Made by a program: the position numbers and the translations under genes
Origin: Babylonia areolata
Lineage: Eukaryota > Mollusca > Gastropoda > Neogastropoda > Buccinidae
Assembly (NCBI RefSeq): GCF_041734735.1
Contig: NC_134882.1
Span: 19,573,428-19,637,427, forward strand
Direction of reading: 5' to 3'
Length of the DNA stretch: 64,000 bases
Shown: positions 42,401-55,500 of the stretch, piece by piece
Layout of the letters: each line of letters opens with the position of its first letter
Numbering within the stretch: the stretch's first letter is position 1
The notes under the pieces: generated by a model
Told to the model about the DNA's origin: nothing
Seen by the model: the letters and a program-made list of their open reading frames with translations, nothing else
Database searches by the model: none

Positions 42401-45400
42401 ACACACATCGCTCAACAGTTCATATGCAATCAGCAGGCATTCATGTTAAAGCAAACCAAAACAGAAAGAAAAAGGCAGAGACAGAGAGAGAGAGAGAGAG
42501 AGAGATGCCTGGAGCAGATTTAAAAAAAAAAAGGCTAGCACTTTCACTGTAGCAATGCGCCCTCACTGGGGAGAGAGCATCCCGAATTTCACACAGAGAA
42601 ATCTGTTGTGACAAAAGAGTAATACAATGCAATGCAATATCAACTGCAGTTACTTTCTGTTTCTCAGCTTGGGCAGAGTTGTGCTTTGCACAGGACAGCA
42701 ATCAGACCCATGCCAGAGTCTGCACCAATGAGTCATAATGTTGTACGTGTAACTGAATAAAAGTATGGCAATGAAACATCCATCAACTGACCTGAAAGAC
42801 TCGTGGCCGGGTGTGTCGATGATCAGCAGTCCAGGCAATTTCAGGTCGGACTTTGTAAACTACAAAAACATGACAGACCAACCCTTGTAAGACATCAACT
42901 AGCATTAATGTACGGAAAAGAGGTTGCTACATAAGATATGTAAACAAACAGGAGGGAAAATACCAAGGGAGACTATTAGCCACATCTTCTCTCGACTTCT
43001 CACTTTCGGAAGAGTTATCTTATACAGAACAAGAATCTGACCCCTACCAGAGTCTGCACCAGTCGATCATCGTTACATGATGGTATAGTACGTGTAATTC
43101 AATATACATATTAATACAGAAGAAATCTGCACTACTTGTTATGATAGAGAACAGAGATTTTTTTTAACTTGTTGGGTAAACATGTGACAAGTACTGAGGG
43201 GAGTAAAATACAAGACACATTGATGAAACAGACAAAATTTGCAATGCAACTGGTGAGAAACATTTCACAGAACATACACTCTGTTCAGACAAGATTGCAT
43301 GCTGTATTTTACAGACTTTCATGTAATGCTTTGATCCCTGTACAAAATTCAAAACAGCACATGCCCACAGATAGTTTGGGTGGGCAAGTGAGTAAGAGAG
43401 AGAGAGAGAGTGTGTGTGTGTGTGTGTTTGTGAGAGAGAGAGAGAGAGAAAGAGAGAAAAGAAAGAGAAAGAAGAGGAAAAAACAAAACAAAAAACAAAC
43501 AAAAATATAAAAACTAGGCAGGAAAAAAATTTTTTAAAGAAGAAAAAAAAAAACGGTGGCGGTCTCAGTGTAGCGACACGCTCTCCTTGGGGAGAGCAGC
43601 CCAAATTTTACACAGAGAAATCTGGTGTGACAAAAAGAGTAATACAATACAAAGAGAGAGAGAGACTGTGTGTGTATAGTCACATTTGCACAATACTTTC
43701 TTCAACACCCTAAAATGCCATAAAGATCATCATAAAATGACAAAACAGAAACCTCAATAATCCAATGATAAAAACACAGTAGAAAAACATACCAAAAAAT
43801 GACTAAAATAAATTCCAACGCTTGCACACACACACAGAGAGACAAAAATTTAAATCCTTACATCTTTGCACATTTTGGTCTTTTCCACAACAGCATCTCT
43901 AGGTACATTTGTGGCACCAATCTGCTGGGTGATGCCCCCTGCTTCTCCGTCTTGTACATTTGTACGACGCAGCTGTAACACACAATCATCACATTTTTTC
44001 ACCCAAACATCCTTCTGTAGAGTGGTGGCCTAGTGGTATCACCTCCGCCTAGGAAGCGAGAGAATCTGAGCGGACAGGTTCAAATCCCACACTCGCCAGT
44101 ATTTTCTCCCCCTCCTCTAGACTGATCGATCTGGGCGCTCATGATTAATTTCCTGTGTCATTCAATCAGATTTCAGGCACGCACACTACACTTAGACACT
44201 TAGACAAACATGTAACATTTAAAACATTTTACATGTATGATCATTTTGTTTATTTACCCCGCCATGTAGGCAGCCATACTCCGTTTTCAGGGATGTGCAT
44301 GCTGGGTATGTTCTTGTTTCCATAACCTACCGAACTGTGACATGGATTACAGGATCTTTAACATGCGTATACACACGAAGGGGGTTTAGGCACTGGGAGG
44401 TCTGCACATCTTGACCTGGGAGATTGGAAAAATCTCCACCCTTTACCCACCAGGCGCCACTGAGATTTGAACCCAGGACCCTCAGATTGAAAGTCCAACA
44501 CTTTAACCATTTGGCTATTGCACCTGTCAATAGACCTGTGATTTAAACAAAATCATCTGGAAAACTGCCCAAACTCTGTGAAGTTGGCAACATTTAGATT
44601 CACCTTAATAACATATAACATTCCTTTCTGTTCAATATAACATGCATCAAAACTTACATAACAAAATGAAAAAACAAAATAGGCTGATAAATAATGAGAA
44701 ACATCATTTATCAGACAACCATAAACCAAGATCAAGTATAGTTTTACTTTATAGTGATGTGTAAAAAGGTATGAGACAGAACTGTTGGTACGACTGTCAT
44801 TTGTTGTTTTTTTATCAGCTTATGTTCATGACACATGGAGTTTTCATAGCAGCTGAGTACATTCAGATATCAAAATATATTGTGTTGTACTGTCCGCTCA
44901 ACGCTTGTGTCAGAAACTGACGTAAGTTTACAGCTGGCCCCTTGGGCCAACAGCAGAGTGAGAGCTGTGTTATCAACGGTTTCTCCAAATCGATGGGTCA
45001 TTCACAGCTTAGTCTTGAGCATAGGACTATCACTCTCAAACAAAGAGGTAATATTGCACTGGCTCTTGGTGCTGCACCCTTGGGGGCTAGTGGTTGCCTC
45101 TACTGCTGTCCTGATCGTTTTAGTCAGACACAACTGACTGTCATACACACATATTGTGTTGTATTTCTAGTATTGTCTTTCATAAAAAAAAAAATCTGTG
45201 TGATATTCGGGCTGCCCCTTCTCTATGGGGAAAACTCATCACCATAGCCACCTTTCTTTCTTTGCTTTTTTCTTTCTGTAAGTGTATCTTTTTTAATATC
45301 AAAGTGGATTTTCAATAGAATATTGCCAAGGACATCCCTTTTGTTGCCGTAGGTTCCTTTACATGCATCAAGTACATGCTGCACATGGAGCCTCAGATGA

Positions 45401-45535
45401 TCGTCTAATCCAAAAGACTAATACTCATACCACAGAGGGGGCAGTAAAAATCCTGTTGTGTTGGATTCATGTGTATGTGATTTGTGAAGCATTCAACTGG
45501 TTTCCTCCTCAGGCTTTAAGTTGTGTGCTTCTCTA

Positions 45536-45572
<37 letters not shown>

Positions 45573-48500
45573 CCAAGTTATTGCTTTCTTTTCTTGTTAT
45601 TTAGTTTTGTTATACGTTTCTGTCTTATGAGATCAAAAGTTATTGAGCTTGTTTGTGTTGTTTACAGGGTTCCTACAGATGCAACCAACCAAATTTCGTG
45701 CTTTTTTCAGACCTTTTTCCTGACCAAACTGAAAATTTTCTATACCAGACACAAAGCCTATCTGATTCTGAAATTAGTCTGCTACACCAGTGATCAAAGA
45801 GACTGGTGCAAGTCATGGAATCAATGTTAAATTTTCATCATTTCTTTTTTGTTTGTTTGTTTTCTAAATGCACTACTGTTCAAATTTCATCATTTCTTGT
45901 TTGTTCATTTGTTTTCTAAATGCATTACCATTCAATTTTCACCATTTCTTGTTTGTTTCTTTGTTTTCTAAAAGCATCACTGTTCGATTTTTATCACTTC
46001 TTGTTTGTTTGTTTGTTTCCTAAATGCATTACTGTTCAATTTCTAACACTCTGTGTTTGTTCCTTTGTTTTCTAAATGCATTACGCTGAAATATCAGTTA
46101 TCTCTCTTATGCCTCATTATGACTGTCATTTATTTTACTAACATGAACACAACTTGCTGTTGCCTTCTAACACAACAGAGAACCTTCAGTTTATCACCTT
46201 GTCCAGGATTTTGGTCTTTCCAGTGTCCACGTGACCCAAGACACACACCACAGGGGCTCGCAAGACGTCTGTCGTTTTGCGCTCTTCTGCTGCCTGCTGT
46301 CGTTTCTGTCAGAAAACACACAAAATTGTTTTAACACAGGAAATAAACATGTTCTTTCATTTACTTCCTTTCTTTTTCATTTAAAAGGACATTGTGTCAA
46401 TATTTAATGGACACAACAGCCGAGCGGTTGAAGTCTTGGACTTTCAGTCTGAGGGTCGTAGGTTCGAATCACGGTGATGGTGGAGATTTTTACGATCTCC
46501 CAAGTCAACATGTATACGCAAGTGGATCAAATACGCACATTAAAGATCCTGTAATCATGTCAGCATTCGGTGGGTTATGGAAACAAGAACATACCCAGCA
46601 TGCACACCCCAAAAGCGGAGTATGGCTGTCTACATGGCGGGGTAAAAACGGTCATACATGTAAAAGCCCACTCGTGTACATACGAGTGAACATGGGAGCT
46701 GCAGCACACAAACGCAGAAGAAGTGGCAATATTTAACTCCCCAACCTCCTCTTCTTCTTTCATGCTCAGAAACACTATCACTCTGTCCTGAACACTAGAA
46801 AGACAAACACATTTAGATGCATGCCAATTTTCACACAGGCACACAAGCATGTGTGCAGGTAAGCACACAATACAAAAACATGTTACAGAAAAATGATCTT
46901 TTCCAATCCATTCTTGTCCACATGCGTTCCTAGACATCTGCTCTCTTTTAAGTACCATGTATGTCAGTGAACTTTTAAAAATAACAACATGTTTTGTTGT
47001 TGTGTATCTTTTTATTCCAGCTATGACACAGAAATGACTAATTAAAAAAAGAAAGAAGAAAAAAGGCTACAGATGTTTTAGTTCTTTTTAATAAACCCTT
47101 TCCCTCTCTTCTCAAAGCACACACACACAAGCATGCATTCACTTTTCTACACACACACACACACAGAAAGCAAATATGTTGCTAAATTTACCAAAACTTT
47201 TTCCCTGCCACGTTCCACAGGGGTTCTCTCGTCTTCACTCTCGCTCTCCTCTGAACTCTCCTCTTCCTCAGAGCTTTCCTCCTCCTCCGACTCCTCTTCA
47301 TCCTCCGACTCCTTGGATTCTTCAGAGGTTTGTTTTTTCACCTTCTGTTTGGAATCTGCTGTGAACAGGAAAACAACGTAGATGTTTATTCTCCCTTTCT
47401 TTGTGTGTTTGGTTTCAGTTTACGTCTGAGAGCGAACACAGAAATAACACATAGCTTTCCTTTTCTGATCTCATATGCATCAAATTTTTACAAATAAAAA
47501 ACAAAAAAAAAACCCAACATGTACTGATTAGTAATGAACAACATAATTCTATTCCATAAATCGTCTTCAAAGACGATAACCAAATACCATGATTACACTG
47601 CTGGTTATAAACCTATTCATTTATGACAAAAATTCCAATGACCAAAAAAAAAAGAAAAAAGAAAAAAAAAAGAAAACAAAACAAAATTCCTTCAAAAAAA
47701 AAAAAAAAAAAGACAAAAAAAAGACAAATGAACTCCATAAGGAGATCCAAAACATATTTACAGCTCACAATGCAAAAATTAGTTCTTGTCAAAATATTCT
47801 GACAGACCTGATACAAGTCACAGTTTGTATTCTAAATGTTTCAATCGGAAAGTGAACAAGGCAGCCAACATCAAGCATTTTACTGTTTAACATCCAAACA
47901 AAGTGATGGTTATTTTTTATCAAACTTCCAACCTGTTCCTCTCTTTAGTGCTGCTTTATGGCTAGGATATTTCGTAACACAGACAGATTTGCTTGCTGCG
48001 CCCTGTACAAAATGAACCTGAAGGCACAAACAGCCATATATTGTGATATTAATCCGTTCAAGATTATTCCAACTCATCATTTTACACTGACATATACTGA
48101 ATGCAGTTAAGTTTGGTTGTTTTTTTCCTATCCATCAAAATGTCCCTAATCCAATGATGGATGATCCTGAAATGAGCCAAAGAAACTTTTGCCAGTCAGG
48201 ATGTGGACCAAACCAAACTGCTGTTTTTTTCTTGGATGAAAATCCAGTTTCATGAAAAGAAGTCCGAGAACTTGCACCTCAGCATGGGTCAAGCACTAGT
48301 GACAGATCGCACAGTGCAGGACTGATCAAATTCCAGATGTTTACCATCCACAAAGACTCACCATAGTACACATAAAAGCTTTTCTGATGGTTATTACTGA
48401 AGTGTCCAAACAAAATTCCATACTTTTTCCAGGCCTTTTCTGAACCAGACTTACCAAAAATTTTCAAACAAAAAGCAAAACAAACTGAATCAAAAATCTG

Positions 48501-51500
48501 TCTGCTACACTGCTGATGAATGAGTTGGGCAGATATCCTGGTATCAATGTTCAATTTTCATATTTTGTTTCTTCTTATTTTTTTTGTTTTTTAAATGCAT
48601 TTAACCCTTTGTTGAATGGTACTCACCAAGGGTTTTATCAAAATTCCAAGTCTTTTCAAGACACTGAAGGACAAAATCATATTTCCTCCAAGATTTTTTC
48701 AAAACCAGGAAATGATACACTCATTTTTCTAAGACTTCTTCCAGATTTCCATGACTGTTTACAGATGCCCTCTTTAGTGTTCCTGGAACAACAAACCATC
48801 TCCTGTACCCTCCTATCCCCCATTACCTGCGGTCTCTCCTGCCTCCTCCTCTTCCTTTTCTTCTTCTGCTTCCGACTCTTCATCCCAGGCTTCCTTGATC
48901 TCCTCCTCTTCTGGCTCCGCAACTTCCATCTTCTCCTCTGCCTGCTCCTCCTCTGCAGGGGCAGCTTCTTCACTGGGGAGTTCTGGAACCCTCTCATCCT
49001 CTGGGGAAGGTGACTTTTCAGAGGTGTCTTCTGTATAAAAAAAAGAAAAAAGAAAAAAAAAGACACAGTAAGAATTGCAGAGAAGAGAACTAGCCCCATG
49101 GGGCACTGGGTGAATACAGGGAAAGCAGACACAGATAAAAATGTTTTATTCAAATTAAGGAAGCGGCTTCATATTGATCGGGCTTACATGAATAACAATA
49201 CAATAACCGTAAATTAAGCCAATAAAGGAAACAGTTAATAAACAGGAGTTCTGCAAACAAATATTAGGAGACTGCAGTGTGTAGCCTTGTTTCCTTCATA
49301 ACTCATTGTTGCTGGTTCCAAAACCTGGTTTGGTCAAGGGGGTGGGTGAGGGGATTCTAGCTTTGGTCCCACTGCCTAAAACGAGTGTGTGTGTCTTTGT
49401 GTGTGAGTCAAAGAGACAGAGAGAGAATGTTTGCATGTACATGTATGAGTACACTTATTGCCAGAAGATTACACATTAATTTTCAGTCCTTAACCGACTG
49501 TGATATCAGTCTATCCCACCTTTCTGCTGGCTGTCCTTTTTCTTTTTCCCATAGAAGGGCCGTTTCTTGGGCACCTCGTCTTTGTTTGGCACATTTCCAC
49601 CTGCAATCACAGACAACCATTGTCCATCACATGATAATAAAACAAACATGCAAAAAATGGAAAAAAAAACCCACAAAAACAACAACAACAACAACAAAAA
49701 CACAATTAAACAATGGGGTGTTTTCCAGTGCTGAGAAATCTGAATCAAGATTAACTCCTGAAATGCTGAACCTTGGTGAAGTTATATCAGTGTGGCATGA
49801 GTTTAACTGTAAGTGCTGTAATTACTTCTTGTGTACTTATCAATGGTGTGATTGATATTACTGAACAAAAGGAATGCAGTCCCCAGTGGAAGATGTACAA
49901 ATAAAGGTAACTGACAACCTGAAAAGTAAGCTTTGTCTTACCTGACGAGCATACTTGTAAGCAACAGTGAAGGGTTAATCTAGATCATAATACTCTTTGA
50001 TGGCTACTTACAGAGTCTTCCCAGTTAGAAGACCCAAAATTTGCATTATTTTGAAATGACAGTGACCAAAGAGTAAAGGAGATGGAAGAACTATCACCTA
50101 AGCAAAATCAGTTTCATACACATAACATTAACAATGGTTCAACTTCATTGTTTTGAAGTTAAGCAACACCGTAGCAGTGCAGAAGAAAGAAAAACAACAA
50201 CATCATTTTATTGTTCTACATGGGAAAATGTTGCCTTTGGAATTTTAAGTTAACATCCTCTGCTTAGAGCTGAATTCTGACAGAAATTATTGGATTTTGG
50301 ATGTGCATATTTTGATACTCTACAAATGATTGCTCATTCACCCTCCTGACACTGCCAAAGCTGATCTGATGCAATGCCACAGCTGCTGTGCAAAAGCCAA
50401 AATATAGCCATCCAGTTATCTCCCCTCTCATGCCAGGCTGCACCTCAACGATTGCCAAAGTGCTGCTATTAGGTGAGTGCACCGTTGGGTGCCAGTAGTT
50501 GATTTATACCCCAGTAACAGTAATACACTTCCAATCCATTCACACTGATATCATGTTCCAAAGATATTCAAACTGCCGTTATTTCCAAAGATCTGCAAAC
50601 ACCACCACTTACACTAAAGAGCTTAGGGTCTCAGAAGAGATCCATGCTTACACCTATCACATTCACTCCAAGACCAAAAAAAAAAAAAAAATTAAATACA
50701 TAAAATAAAATTTTTTAAAAATTTTAAAAATAAAAAGTCCATTCAGTAGCATCAGCATTTAAACACCACCAAATAATCAAATATAGTGCAAGCAAAGCAC
50801 CCAGAGACAACATGTTTGCCTGCAAACAAACTGATATGCACACTTGTATGCTTGAATAAATACACACTGTCCCTGAACTCTTCTACAGACATGCTTTCCC
50901 CAGAATCTAACTATCACTACTACAGCCTCCTAGAACCCGGAACAAACCCAAATCATCAGTGACACCACATTACAATTCCACGTCTGATAATATACTATTT
51001 CTTGTGGCCCTGAGCTCATTGCACAGCTGTAGATGACACTCACACTGATTTTGCTTTTGATGGTGTTCTACACGCATTCTCTTCGTCACTGCTTAAAGTA
51101 TTCACAGGGAAGTTATCACATGAGAAGTCCTTTATCACCATGTTGGTTTGCCAATTCATTTCATGGCCTTTTTCAACTTCTAGCTCTGACAGAATGCCAG
51201 CACAGATAAAAATCAACCAACCACTGAATTTCATTTTTCTGTTAATAACCACATAAATTTTATACTTTCATAACACAGAGACATTTGTTGGTTTTCCAGG
51301 ACAAATAATGGACAAACCAGCATGGCAGACATGTATGCTTCCAGCCTGCCTGTAACCCAAAACGGAGGCAGTGGCAGAATCGATTAGGTGTTTGTTTGAC
51401 TTCTGGTCGGAGTTTGAGACCCCATTTTGTCATGGTGTTCTGTTCTTGGGAAAGGCACTTTACTCCAACTGTCCTCACACCACCCCGGTGTGAACAGGTA

Positions 51501-51967
51501 CCCAATTTCAGCTGGGGAATGTTAAAAATGGTGGAAGGAGAGGATTGGGCCCCACCTTCCTATGCTGAGCCCTAGACACCGTGAATACAAATCCACAGCC
51601 CCAATGGCTGTAAATGGCTGAAGGACCAGGCCAGAAGCCCCTCACCCACCTTGCTCCTTGATGACATCCAGCATCTGGTTCAGCCTCATACGGTCCTGCT
51701 TCTGTTTCTCGGTGAGGAACTTGCCCTCCTTCTTCAGCCTTTCCTCTCGCTCCTTCTTTTTCTGTTTCTTTTTCATGCGACGCTCTTCCTCTAACCGTTT
51801 CTGCAAAGTCACCATCAAAGTTTTTAGATGCTGAAAATATCTTCTTTTTTTAATTTTCTTTGTTCAAAGCTTGAGAACATCTTGAAAATTTGGATAGGCT
51901 ACATTTCAACAGAACGTAAACAAGACTTCCAAAGAAAATTTCTTAAACAATGCCAAAACACATATGA

Positions 51968-52001
<34 letters not shown>

Positions 52002-52517
52002 CACAACAACAATGAAACAAGGAATATAGAAACGAAGATGGAAGGTGATAAAGACAAGTACAAATGAGAAAAAACAAAAACAACAAAAAAAACAACAACA
52101 AACAAACAAAAAACCTGAAAGAAAGGAAGTGGAAAGATTTTTAAATTCTTACCGCCTCCTCAAGCTTCTGGATTCGCTCCTGTTCCAGTCGCTCCGCCTC
52201 TTCTTCTTCCCTCTTCCTCCTTTCTTCCTCCTCTCTGATCTTGGCCTGCTGTTCCTTGATCTTGGCCAGCTGCACACACAATTTATGGGGATAATTATAG
52301 ACACAAATAAAGAAATAATTAACCCACCACAGAAACAACTCAGTCTCACACTAACACAGGGTTCCCACAGATATGACCAAACAAAATTCCATTTGTCACC
52401 CAGACCTTTTCCAAACTGGACTGAAAAACTTCCATACTAAATACAAAATCTTGTCGGCAACGCCACTGCTGAAAAATTGGAGAATATCCTGGTATTGATG
52501 TTCAGTTTTTTTCTTCA

Positions 52518-52557
<40 letters not shown>

Positions 52558-55500
52558 ATGTGTTTTGGGTTTGGGGTTTTTGTTTTGTTTTTTAATGCAT
52601 GAGGCTCTTTGTTTAATTCCAGACTTTTTCAGCACAAAAAGGAAAAACACATTATGGCAAGACTGTTCCAGCCCTGGAAATGTTTTTCTCTTCTAGTTGT
52701 TGTTTTTTTTTTTTGTTGTTGTTTTTTTTCGAAGACTTTTCAAGACTTCCATTGTTTTTCTTAACCCACAAAAGAAAAAAAAACCCCACACACACACACA
52801 CAAAAAAAAAACCCAAACCCCCCCACCTCTACTGAACTTTTCTTTTCCCCTTCAACTGCTTCTGTCTTTCCAACCAACATGAGAAATCAATAGACAGACC
52901 AAATAACTTCTGGTTATGGTATGGTTAAGAAAAAAAAAAAAAAAAAAAAAGTAAAGCCCTACAACTACTTACCATTGCTGCATTTTTGGGCTTTTTCTCC
53001 TCCTTCTCCTTTTCACCCTTCTTCTTTTTCTTCTTCTTTCCCTCTTTCTCTCCATCACCCTCAGCCTCTCCTTCTGCAAAGAAAATGAGGCATGAAAGGA
53101 AATAGGTGCAAGCTTTGCTTCAAGTATATTACTTGTATAGTACTTGCATCCTACACCAAGTATCTGTGACTGTGTATGCACCCTCTCTTCTCCACATGCG
53201 CCACAGCAAAGATGCACAAGTGGACGCAGAGAAGAAACAGAAGGAAAAGCTTTTATCTATTGTTGCTTACAGCCCTACTGACCACACAGGGCCATATCAG
53301 GGCTGAAAAACTGAAAACATTGGTTCCACAGAACCTAAAGCAAATACAAGAACAAACAAATAATAAATAAAAAGAGAGAGACAGACAGACAGAGAGAGAG
53401 AGACAGAGAGAGACAGACAGACAGATAGACAGACAGACTGAGAGAGAGAGAGAGAGAGAGAGAGAAAAGAAAGAAAGACAAAAAGAAGAGAAAAGAAAAT
53501 TAGACACAAGTAAGGGTCACAATCATGTACATGACATGTCTCTGAAGATTACCCTTCCATCAATTTTTCATCAAATAAAAAAAAAACTAAAAAAAACCCA
53601 ACAAACCTGAAAAAAGAAGAAGTCATATGTACCTAAACATCAACATACATATATTCCTCCAGGTCTGTTAGTTCTGTATGTCAAAGTCTAGGTCTTTGCA
53701 AATGGCTACATGTCATCTACACTTATCAAAGTTGATCACAGGACTTCTACGGGAAACGCTAAAATTTACCTTCCCCAACTTCAGGCGCCGCTGGTGTGGC
53801 CTCACGTGACTCTTGGTCTGGCTTCCCTTCCGCTGCAGTTGCACTGACACCCTCCCCATCCTCTTTCTTCTGCTGCTGGCCCTTCTGCTGCATAGTCAAA
53901 ACAAAACAATTGCAGATTTTCCAAAGACATAATAATAAAAAAAAAAGAAAGAAAAAAAAGGGGAAAAGTACAGCCCCTAGTTTCAGTGTCATCAGTTCGA
54001 AGAAGGCATCGATGTTTCAATGCAAAATGTTGTCATGATCGTCAGCCCATGAAGTCATATCAAGCCGTAAAATCTTTCATATAAACGTGACAGACAAGGT
54101 GTGTTTTCATAAACTTCTGTATTTATACACATACATAAATTCTCTTTTAAAAATAAATTACCAAGGATACTGAAATGTTTATCTTACTAACAAAGTTTAA
54201 AGTGTCACTGATTTAAAAAATAAATTTATCAAAATTTGAACACAATGCATTGATTTAAAATATAAATCTATCAAAATCTGAACGCAATTCTTTCTTTCAA
54301 AGATAAGAATTTATAGTAGTTAACTGGTTATTCACAGAAACAGCCTTTCTGCAATTCTTTTTTCACGGCCAATTAAGAAAGCCATACACAGAGCATTTAC
54401 ATAAAAATACAAAAAGGAAAAAAAGAATAAAAAGAAATGAAATGCTCTCTGACCTGCATGCAGCTGATTAAAAAAAAAAAAAAAAAATTTTTAAGTACAT
54501 GATTTCACAGTAACCATACACAATTTCAGCTGATCCGTTCCTGGTGATGAATTTTACTGAACAGTGTCTACCTAGAAGTGAGATGAAACAAAATAAGTGT
54601 CGATCAAAAACATAAAAGGAAAAAAAACCAAAATAAACATCAGGTCAATTTTACCTGCAGTTTCTTCAGTCGTTCTCGTTCTTTTTTCTCTTTCTTTTTC
54701 TGTGCTGCTGTTTTCACTGTTCCCCCTTCTTCTGCTTCGCCCTCTGCTGCCTCTTCTCCTTCTCCCTCTGCTTCCTCCTCCTTCTTTTTGTTTTTCTTCT
54801 TTTTCTTCTTCTTTGTGTCTTCATCCGATTCGTAGTCATCGATGGTGACTACTCTGGGCGCTTGTTTCTCCACTTCCACGGCCGGTTGTTCCTCCTTCTT
54901 TTCTTCTCCTTCTCCAGCAGCTTCATCTTCTGCTGCGCCTTTTGCCTTCTTTTTCTTGCCCTTCTTCTTTTCTGTGGGTTCATCCAGAGCTGCCAGGATA
55001 GCGTCTACGTCTTCTTCCTCAGCGGTTTTTGCCTTGCCCTTCTTGTTCTTCTTCTTGTCCTTTTTGGACTTATTCTGTGATTCTTGATCAGCCACGCTCT
55101 CCAGAACAATTCCATTTCTTGAACTTTCCTGCTGCAACAGTGAATATGCAGCTCATAGAAATATATGTGATTAAAGAAAAAAAGTACATATACTATATAT
55201 ACTTTATAAATAAAGAAAAAAAGAAGAAAAAAAGGACATTTTGTCCACTTTTTCTATTTTTTTGTGTTTCTAAACTTTTTTTCTTTTTTTCTTTTTTAAC
55301 TTTTTTTTTTTCATTCAGTGCTGATGCCTTTTGCAAATTCAAACAAAGCAGAGTAGATACTAATGATAGGGACAACTTTCAGCACTGCTCAAATCTAACT
55401 CATGAATACCACATGATCAGAAGACAAACATTAACACTGCCATATTATTTACCTCTCTCTCTTTTCATCTTTTTTTCTATCTTTAGTACTGACTATTTCC

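Larger units (their letters stand above)
41386..46197. other. EIF5B: Introns 16, 15, 14 and 13 of EIF5B
   Basis: Intron 16 (41386-42005) has a (TA)n at 41646-41672. Introns 15 and 14 carry SINE A tails and repeat E. Intron 13 (43973-46197) carries a SINE A head abutting a SINE B, repeat F, an old SINE A, a 33-A run and MITE copy 3. It also has four or five units of about 65 bp (TTTTCTAAATGCATTACTGT-like) at 45850-46085. Confidence 0.8.
46306..51649. other. EIF5B: Introns 12, 11, 10 and 9 of EIF5B
   Basis: Intron 12 has SINE B. Intron 11 (47359-48826) has A-rich tracts near 47640-47710 and MITE copy 4. Intron 10 is short and unremarkable. Intron 9 (49601-51649) has SINE C at its right end, and its first 1.7 kb shows no element I recognise. 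Confidence 0.8.

Noticed and set aside
44018-44530. tRNA genes at SINE heads (also 46417, 61690, 63850, 2800)
   Set aside because: A and B boxes are present but the cloverleafs are imperfect and each is joined to a SINE body or fragment.
46748-46796. Possible extra EIF5B exon (acceptor TTTCTAG, donor GAG-GTTGGG) between exons 12 and 13
   Set aside because: Its 49 bases would break the frame, and exons 12 and 13 already join into the normal conserved linker.
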